Shown piece by piece: positions 56,558 to 64,000 of a stretch of DNA of 64,000 nucleotides. A program made the translations under genes and the position numbers. A model generated the notes under the pieces. It ran no database searches, was not told the DNA's origin, and saw nothing but the letters and a program-made list of their open reading frames with translations. Within the stretch, counting starts at the first letter, position 1. Every line of letters begins with the position of its first letter. Origin of the DNA: Xenoacremonium recifei (lineage: Eukaryota > Ascomycota > Sordariomycetes > Hypocreales > Nectriaceae); contig WOFQ01000001.1 in assembly GCA_012184525.1 (NCBI GenBank), forward strand, positions 310,001 through 374,000. The letters run 5' to 3'.

Positions 56558-59500
56558 GTTTGCAATCTCGAGGTCCTCGCAGACCAATTGGGCGGTCGAG
56601 ATGTTGCAGTTGGGACTGTTAGTCTGTCGCTTGGACCAGCGAACGAGACGTCGTCGAGGTTCACCAGCCCGGTCAAGGCAGAAGGATTAAAGAAGAAAGG
56701 GAAAGGAAGAAAGGAAGGGATTAAGGACCGACGGTACCCAAATGGGATGAGGAAAAGAAGGAGGAAAGGAAGAAGTGTATATGGACAGGGAAAAAGCCGG
56801 GATTGTGCAAGACCAGGTCAGGTTCCAAGACGAACGAAGCTGTCAGTCCGACCCGTCATGCACCTTGTCGCTTGCTGGCAACGGGTCGTGCGTGCTCTGG
56901 GGACTGAAAAGATAGCCCACGCGGACCCTGTTCCCGCTAACAACGTATATGGACAGGGGAGTCCTCAAAATTTAGCTTCTCGGGCGGGCCACTGGACATC
57001 GACAATCCGACGCTATTTCGGGGAGGCTTGCAAGCTTGGCTTGGGGGTGGCGGCCGCCGGGGCGGGCAGATGGGGTGGTGGGTGTGTGTGCTTATTCTGC
57101 GGCGATCCTGCAGCGGGCACACACATCAATGTTCACGATAGAGCGGCGGGTGTGTTATATGGCGGCGATGCGCAGACAGATCTGATGATGATGATGAAGC
57201 TGGATAATGAGGATGAGCTGGGAGGGTGGATTCTGGAGTTTTCGGTCCGCCCATACTCCGCGAGCAGGTGGACTTTGGGTGCGCCTTCCGCCTTCACTGC
57301 CTACCTACCTTACGCCGCCAAGAATAAGGCTTCTGCCAGGTACCTGCCCAGATGGAACCTCATCCATCGCATTCATCATGGAATCCGAACAACATCCCGG
57401 CCCGAGTGGACCTCCAAGACTCGTTTGTTGTTGTTGCGTGTCTCTCCTCTTTTGTTTGTTCCTTGCTGAACCAGATCCAACGTCGCTTCCCGTGGAACTC
57501 CGCCAATCCAGCGACAGGGGAATTCCAGCAGCAGGATCTGAGAGCCGAAGGATATGCTGGGATGTCATTCTGGAGATTGATGGATTCGACACAGCCAACA
57601 GGCTTCCTTCGGTTGTTAGTCTGTCGGCGACTTTCAGCGAGTGCCCAGAGCCTAGGGCCCAAAGTCCCCGGCTTCCTTTGAGTTCGTATCTTGGTGGCTC
57701 ACATCAGCAGGCAATCAAGATCGAAGCGGTGTTGCGGCGCGCTCTGCCCTATCGGCTCTCGTTCGTGATATTACTGCGTTCCCTCGAGGCCACGATCAGC
57801 ATTCCCTCCCGGGCGTGGTGTCGCGGACTCAGCCCAGTGTTGTCTCTGGCTGTGTCATGAGCATGTCTCTCTGTCTACGCATCTCTCATGACTCTTCCTT
57901 GCGTCTTGCGATCGCTTGCAATCGATCTACATGCAAGGAACGCCGGTGCCTCCTTTCACTCCTGCGAATCTCGCCTCTCGCCAGAACGAACCGACGTCTC
58001 AAAACGTTTCCCGTGCGCATCCAATCACAACATCCCGGAAGGCTCTGAATCCGTGCTGCTGGGCGTCCTAATCCCTTCCAATGTCCCGCCATGCTCCACT
58101 CTCCATGGCCCTGGAATGGAGACTTTCGGGGTCTTGGAGCAGCCCGAAAACCCGCCCCTTTAGCTTAAGGCGGGAATGGGTTCTCTGAGAAATTCTCCTG
58201 GGCCTCTCGCCGCCTTTGGCACGCCTAGAGGATCAGCCCTGTAATGACCTTGACTCAGGACGCTGACAGCGCAACGACAAAGAAAGCAACGGCCGAGAAG
58301 TCTCTCTAACTCGGCTCGGATCCGACGACGTTATCAACATGTCCGTCTTACACCCTCGTCCGTGTCCGCACCCGCTCCAATACGCTGCAGCTTCGCCGTC
58401 TCGGAAGTCTCAGCCATGATGCCGTGATACCCTCGCCTGTCACGGCACGCCATCAGCTTGTACAGAATCGCCTCTGCGTGCAAACGGAAATATGGATTAA
58501 TTATTCCCACGCCATGTGCCACACCCGCGTATACGCAAACCGCCGTCATCATCACTCGGACTCATAATGAGACAAAACGCCATCCTCCAATCGCCAAACG
58601 TCCCGCCCCTCAACGGCGCCCACCCCTGCTGCCGCGTCGGTTTCCTCGCTTTCGCTCTGGGACCCCTCCACAACTCGAAAGGCTTGTTTGAATCAGCCCT
58701 GCAACGAAGGACACGCGAGCCGACCTATCACCGCCTGAACCCAATTCGTTGCTCGTCTAATCGTCGGAGTCTGGAGCCCGCGGGATGCGCTCCCGTCAGG
58801 GTGTGTGTGTGGACGTGGCTGCTATTACCACGTCCGTGACGATGCCCTTGCTGGCTGAGCACCTCATCGTTCACACCACTCGGGCCGTTTTTGGCCGTTT
58901 TTCGTGTTTCTTTGTTGAAGCACCTAATCGTAACCCAGCTACACGTCGAAGCACTCCTCGAGGACCGTTTCTTCGTCAAATTATTCTCAAAGCCAATGCT
59001 CGCTATTGAACTGTTTCAACACTTCTCAACGAACACGAGTACGGAGTACACACGCTACTGCTCCATCACCCGGCTAGTGAGCAAATTAATCTGATAACCG
59101 CCTCGAATCCTCTGTCATAACCGTGGATCGGTACACTGCACGAGGCCCTCCCCCTGGCCCGATCGTCCTCCGCAACTCCGCTCCGCATAACGCTCCGCAT
59201 AACAGCTGAATTCACCCGTCGTCAATCACCGGAATCTCACTACGACCACGAATCCAGCCCCCACCGTGGAGTCGCCCGGACGGCACGCCTGCTTGTCGGG
59301 TTCTTCGAAGTTTCCGATTGCAAAAGAAATCTTGCGGTTGGGTATTTGCTCATTTGCCAAGGGAGGGCGAAGCAATACTTGGCGCCTTGGCCGTCAGCAT
59401 ACGCTCCTACAGGGGCCTCCCATACGATACGTTCCAAATCGCTCTTGTGCATGCGGCAATCTCTTTTGACGATCCGGAGACTTCGGGGCGATATCTATCC

Positions 59501-60136
59501 GTGACACGGCGAATGTCTCCGTAAGACCCGTGACACTTCGGCGCCGTAAGGGTCCACTTCACGGACGAGATGCGTCGGCGGATGTGTAAGAGATCGGTGG
59601 CCGTTTAACGTGAATATCGAAGCTCAGGGCCGGGAGTCCAGGCCTAGATTTCAGTGAGAAGCCGCGTATAAGGCATCTGGTACGCTCAAGATTATCAACG
59701 TCTTGAAACGCAAACTGACCTCAAGCCTAATCCCTCATTTATTCTTCGTAGACATTGAGTGCCATAATTGCAACAGCAAAGTCCAATGAGCTTCAGCTAG
59801 TCTCCAGCTTCAGCGAGCTCACTACCTTAGTCAGCCCCAAGCGACGACTTCTCAGCGAGATGCTTCAATATTGCATCTTTTCAGGATATATACCACAAAC
59901 CCTAACCATAACTCGAATACTAACCTTTGGGTTGGAAAGTTCACTCTGGGCTGGAGAACCGGCTGGATTGGGTTTGGCGGATGTCCGTGTTATGGCACTC
60001 GTACATAGACATTGCTTCCCAGTCACGATTTCATAGACTACTGATGCTATCTGAGTGAAAGAGCTTTATATTGACATGTTAACAAAAGGATTGGCCTAGG
60101 TATACATCGGTATCTTGCACATATACTACACTACAT
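56558..60136. other. Intergenic region and promoter of PDR transporter 2
   Basis: No gene is supported in these 3.6 kb. Just upstream of the transporter ATG the minus strand is a CT-rich leader (about 56680-56780). A 14-base direct repeat lies at 56777-56790 and 56945-56958. A GAGTACGGAGTAC word is found at 59037-59049. The 293-codon plus-strand frame at 56588-57469 is the complement of the leader and looks spurious. Confidence 0.55.
56777..56958. repeat. 14-bp direct repeat GTATATGGACAGGG, two copies
   Basis: Perfect copies at 56777-56790 and 56945-56958 lie 168 bases apart, 220-400 bases upstream of the PDR transporter 2 start codon. They are candidate regulatory sites or a trace of a small duplication; the flanking bases differ. 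Confidence 0.6.
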
Positions 60137-61875
60137 CTATAAGAAGTTGATTCCCACACCAACTTGTAACCCCTTTGTCGACGCCTCGCCCCTCCGCATC
60201 ACCAGCGGCAAACTGAAGTTCAGCTCAAACCGCGCCACGGGATGCGCATACACCAGCCCAACGCCCGCCGCCATACTCGGCGCCCCGTTGAACAGCTCGC
60301 CCACAGCACCAACCAGTCCACTGCGCACGGCAGAGGCATCCAGTCCTTGAGGCTGGCCTTCGCGTGCCTTGGCTTTGCTCTTCAGTGCTACAAGCCGGCC
60401 ACCGTTAGCGAAGAGCTGGAATCTAAGACCAGAGTCGGGACCCTTGTAGGGGAAGGGGAGCAGCATGTTCACGCTGCCGGCCGCGAAGACGTCGCCGCCT
60501 ACTGAGTCTGCGCCGTCGTGCGGACCGAGACCGCCCAGTTTGAATCCGCGGACGTCGGTTGGGCCGCCGAGCTGGAAGCGGTCGTTTAGACGACTGGGTT
60601 GGATCTTGCCGCCAACATCGTAGCCAAGGGGTAGTGGGCAGAGCATGCCGAGACGAAGACCTCCTCCGATCGAGATGCCAGTCCTCTCCTTGATGCCCGG
60701 GAGAGGTACGGGAACGGCGCCTCCAAGCTCGAGCTCACCCTTGGAGAACGCAACGTCTCCGCCCAGGGGTCCTACTCCAGCAAGTTCAAGACCTGATCGG
60801 ACGACGTAGCCGCTCTGTGGTAGTTGCGGGTTATCGCGTCGTTCTCTGTAGAAAGTGTGCTTGATAGCGCTCTTAATGCTATCTCCAGCATCGGCGCGAA
60901 CAGTCGGGCTCGCCGCTCCTGCAAGTCCTGTGATCTGTCGCCATATGCCCATGTACTCGACAGACTGGCTATCTCGTTCCTCGTTTAGCCACGAGAATTT
61001 GATGCTGCCTCCCTTGACGACCTCCTCATGCGACGCCCAGGGCTTCTCGACGGCTGACGCCAGGCCCTCCAGCGATATTCGGTGATCGGGGTTCGCCAGC
61101 ACAGGTGCGCTTAGATTGGCGCTGTAGGCTGATCGGGTTCTTGTACCGGCCTTTGCGTTCAGGGTGAGCATCTCCGCTCCGCCGAACATGTTGCGCCATA
61201 GTAGTGATCCGTAGGCAGAGCCTTCGCCGTTTCCGACGTCGGTGCCGGTCTGAAGCTTGAAGCGCGACAGCTCCTTGACTCGAATATCGACATTGACATC
61301 GTTGGGCGAGGTCGAAGGGTCGGTTTGTTGGGCAGCGGTCAAAAACACCTCGGGTTGGGCCTGGAAGATCTCTGAAGGGTGGTCAGTGATAGAACTGAAT
61401 CGCAGTGGCCACCAGACTCAGACTTACGCAAGCCAGAGAGCTTAATGCTAGCCTCGCGGAGCTTTTCTGTAACTTGGCCGATCGTAGAAGGTGACCCGGG
61501 TTTCCCTGCGAGAATAGGTTCGAAGAGAGGGTCGAGGAAGCTGGTTCGGGTGTTCTTGGCACCATGAACTCGGATCTCGTTGACACTCATAGGCGCAAAC
61601 ATCTGATCTTGGAGCTTCATCATGGTCAGCAAGTAGAACAAAGCCGTAAGTCCAGTATTTGCCGCACCATCTGGGCCATCCGTCGTTGCTTGGCCTGTTC
61701 CTGGTCATTTCTAAACTCGGGCGTCGATTCGGCTTCATGGAGCAACGATCCAGCGTCGGTATGCAGCTTGTCGAAGGGGTCAGGGGACTGAAGCTCGTTA
61801 GCAATTGGACTTGAGCGCGACTGCACAGCATCGAGAACTCACTGGCGCCCCTGCTGGACCCGAAAACGCAGCCAT
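60137..61875 (-). CDS. SAM50: Sam50/Tob55, mitochondrial outer-membrane beta-barrel assembly protein
   Basis: Four exons (61875-61843, 61787-61668, 61602-61428, 61371-60137) encode 520 aa, the normal size for fungal Sam50. The N-terminal half holds one POTRA-like domain (NEIRVHGAKNTRTSFLDPLF near residue 60, then a VDIRVKE strand). The C-terminal half is an Omp85 16-strand barrel with TGTDVGNGEGSAYGS, the loop-6 VRGF motif (in GGPTDVRGFKLGG) and a terminal beta-signal LQVGVGINFL. It inserts beta-barrel precursors (Tom40, porin) into the outer membrane. Intron 2 uses a weak GTGCGG donor but is needed to change frame and has a good CTGAC branch site; the other introns have GTRAGT donors. Divergent from Ubc6. 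Confidence 0.93.
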
Positions 61876-62339
61876 TGTAGCTGGTCGGCCTGCCTCAGTC
61901 GGTTGTGTCTTGTCAGAAGCAGATCAGAGCTTGCCGCGATGGTGGTTCGACGCCGGCAGTGATCGGCCGGTACGTACCGGAGCTTCGGCTGTGGCGGTGT
62001 CGGGCCAGCCTGTGCCACATGTGGCTTTGCGGGGTGGTGCCCAAGTGCCTTATCGACGACGCACGCCAACACCTCCACCCCCATCCCTGACCTTCGCAGC
62101 CCAGCCCATTTCAAGACACGCTTTCACTCGCATCCAGCAAAGGTTACCGTCTCTCTCTTCCGTCCGTCGCTTTATCTCTGAGTATCTTACCGCCCCAACC
62201 CTCTGCGCCTGCTCTCCGTCTCTCCTCCTGCGACCTCGCTTCCGAATCTCAACACCCAATCTCTTTGTCCGCTCTCTCACGCGACCCGCCGCCCGACTGC
62301 CAGGCTCCGCTCCGTCGTTTGTCGACTGCAGCCGTCATC
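61876..62339. promoter_or_regulatory. Bidirectional promoter of SAM50 and UBC6
   Basis: These 464 bases separate the two divergent start codons. The Ubc6-proximal part (about 62130-62330) is a pyrimidine-rich leader. No TATA box is obvious, as is common for housekeeping genes. Confidence 0.65.
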
Positions 62340-63247
62340 ATGGCCAGCAAGGCTGCAAACAAGCGGGTACGTTCTGCGGCTTCAAAGGTGTCTTGCGCAT
62401 TGCTCTAACGACCGCTGCAGTTGACCCGCGAATACAAGACCATCTCCGAGAACCCTCCGCCATACATCACCGCGCATCCTTCAGAGTCCAACATCCTAGA
62501 GTGCGTGCGCTTTGTTCTGCCGCGGCTAGAGATATCCGCTGACCGCAATTTGATAGATGGCACTACATCATCACAGGCCCGGAGGACACGCCTTACCACG
62601 GCGGCCAGTACTGGGGGACGCTGATATTCCCTCCGAACTATCCGTTTGCGCCGCCAGCCATTCGGATGCATACTCCGTCGGGACGGTTCCAGCCCTCAAC
62701 GCGATTGTGTCTCTCCATCTCCGATTTCCATCCTAAATCGTTCAATCCTGCCTGGGAAGTCTCGACCATTCTCGTCGGCCTGCTCTCTTTCATGACCAGC
62801 GAGGAGATGACGACGGGGTCCGTTTCTAGCACATCCGCAGAGCGACGGTTTCTTGCTGCGCGGTCACGATGGTGGAACTCCACCGGCGGAGGATCGAGCT
62901 TGATGGCCAGCCCGGCTATGAAAGGCAACGTCAAGTCTGGTGACGGAGGCGCCAAGTTCCGAGCAGAGTGGCCCGAAGTAGATGACGAGAACTGGAACTG
63001 GATGCGCATGGAGAATATTAACGCTGCCAACGGAAACCGATTAGACGGCGACGTTGGCGCATCCTGCGGGCCTCAACTCGGCATTTCCTCCACTAGCAGT
63101 CATCAAGCTCAGGCCGTTGTCGAAGTTGTGGTTCAGCAGCGAGAGGCCGGGACGGGATGGATTTACCGCCATAAGCTTCTGGCTGCAGGGGCCGTCATCT
63201 TCATCTACGTTCTAATCGCACGGATAGTCGGCGGCGATGGAGCTTAA
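62340..63247 (+). CDS. UBC6: Ubc6-like tail-anchored E2 ubiquitin-conjugating enzyme
   Basis: Three exons (62340-62366, 62421-62500, 62557-63247) give 265 aa. The UBC fold spans residues 9-155, with ITGPEDTPYHGGQYWG, FPPNYPFAPP and the catalytic segment GRFQPSTRLCLSISDFHP. The active-site Cys is residue 87, the same position as in yeast Ubc6. Like other Ubc6 proteins it has TPSGRF in place of the HPN tripeptide of other E2s. After a polar linker a C-terminal TM segment (LLAAGAVIFIYVLIARI) forms the ER tail anchor. Role: ER-associated degradation with Doa10-type ligases. Introns (GTACGT...GCAG and GTGCGT...ATAG) keep frame. Confidence 0.95.
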
Positions 63248-64000
63248 GGAACGATGCAGGGCGTGCTGCGGCGCCGTAATGGCAGGTGATTAATCTGTAG
63301 GAGCGATGATTTGCTGATGATTCCCTACGGAGTTGAAACTTGATGATTTTGAAGCCAGAAACGAAAAGACTCGCGTCTTGAGTAAGGCGTTATGGCACAC
63401 ACGATACGGTCTTTCTTTACGGCTTTGGCAGGGATGATGAATTCGAGTGGTAGACTTGGAGCAACCAGCTTTCTACGGCAGGGACGGTTATCCTAATAGC
63501 GGTGCAAACACATCTCCCTTTTCGTGATGAAACAACACGGAGAGCGTCGGGATATTTCTTAGCGATTAAATCCTAGAAACATAGGCTTAACTCCAATCTG
63601 ATTCTTGAAAGACCATTGTTGTAGCTCCTTTCATTATTGAGCAACAGATGAATTGGGCAAACGCTCAAAAAAAAATATACCCTATAGTATGATAGGGTGT
63701 GTCGTTTCTTTGTCTCATGGACACGTTAGTATCTGAAGCCACAAGCTCCACCGTTGAAGACATTGGCCAGAGTGAACGTGTACTTCTAGCCGCAGTCTCT
63801 AGGTGAGATCTGCCTAACTCAACAAAGGACAATGAGTGTTTGATTCATGCCTCCATGGCCATATAATGACGTCAACTAGACGGGAAACATTTGCGGGCAC
63901 GAGGGCAACAATTAAGTGAGGCATTGTCCGCCATGCCGCAGTTTGTCAAGCTGCAGGCCAAACTTCGCCAGCACATAGGACACCTCGTCCTATAGAATCT
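63248..64000. other. 3' flank, no gene seen
   Basis: This end holds the Ubc6 3' UTR and an unassigned 700 bases. There is a TACGGAGT word near 63326 and an A-run at 63667-63675, but no supported coding or RNA gene. Confidence 0.5.

Noticed and set aside
56588..57469. 293-codon plus-strand frame opposite the PDR transporter 2 leader
   Set aside because: Its Lys/Arg-rich start is the complement of a pyrimidine-rich leader; there is no domain.

Overview
The window looks like nuclear DNA of a filamentous ascomycete (Pezizomycotina, most likely a Sordariomycete; the class is inference). Evidence: spliced genes with short introns (about 47-126 nt, one of 231 nt) and mostly GTRAGT donors, long gene-poor spacers with pyrimidine-rich leaders, and typical fungal families (PDR and MRP-type ABC transporters, a microbial-type rhodopsin, a WSC-domain GPI protein, a LaeA-like methyltransferase, Sam50 and Ubc6). 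I resolve 16 protein-coding genes. No rRNA, convincing tRNA, CRISPR array, transposon or phage was found.

Layout. 1-7397 is gene-poor and ends in the TATA box and CT-rich leader of a 417-aa conserved fungal protein (7398-8651). A Rossmann-fold methyltransferase (12435-13667) and a coiled-coil protein (14281-15890) follow. Next comes a full-size PDR/ABCG transporter (18040-22517), convergent with a rhodopsin gene (22815-23781, minus). The rhodopsin is head-to-head with a carotenoid cleavage oxygenase (24945-26894) across a 1.16-kb shared promoter. After a 3.5-kb spacer comes a secreted GPI-anchored WSC protein with an array of C-x-G-[DEN]-x-C motifs (30364-31620), then another gene-poor 4.7 kb.

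From 36.3 to 56.6 kb the content becomes accessory: a LaeA-like methyltransferase, an orphan multispan membrane protein, an ABCC/MRP transporter, a stand-alone MetE-C-like protein, a sulfotransferase-like P-loop protein, a divergent FAD monooxygenase, and a second full-size PDR transporter. This resembles an efflux and detoxification or small tailoring block; no polyketide synthase, peptide synthetase or terpene synthase is present in the window.

The right end returns to housekeeping: Sam50 (mitochondrial outer-membrane beta-barrel assembly) and Ubc6 (ER-tail-anchored ubiquitin-conjugating enzyme) are transcribed divergently from a 464-bp promoter.

Functional links. The oxygenase should make retinal from a carotenoid and the rhodopsin should bind it. 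All key residues of a light-driven proton pump are present, including acceptor, donor and the proton-release glutamate pair. The ABC transporters, monooxygenase, sulfotransferase-like protein and methyltransferases could act together on small molecules, but that is inferred from proximity alone. Exon boundaries were placed by hand from splice signals, reading frame and family motifs, without transcript data.
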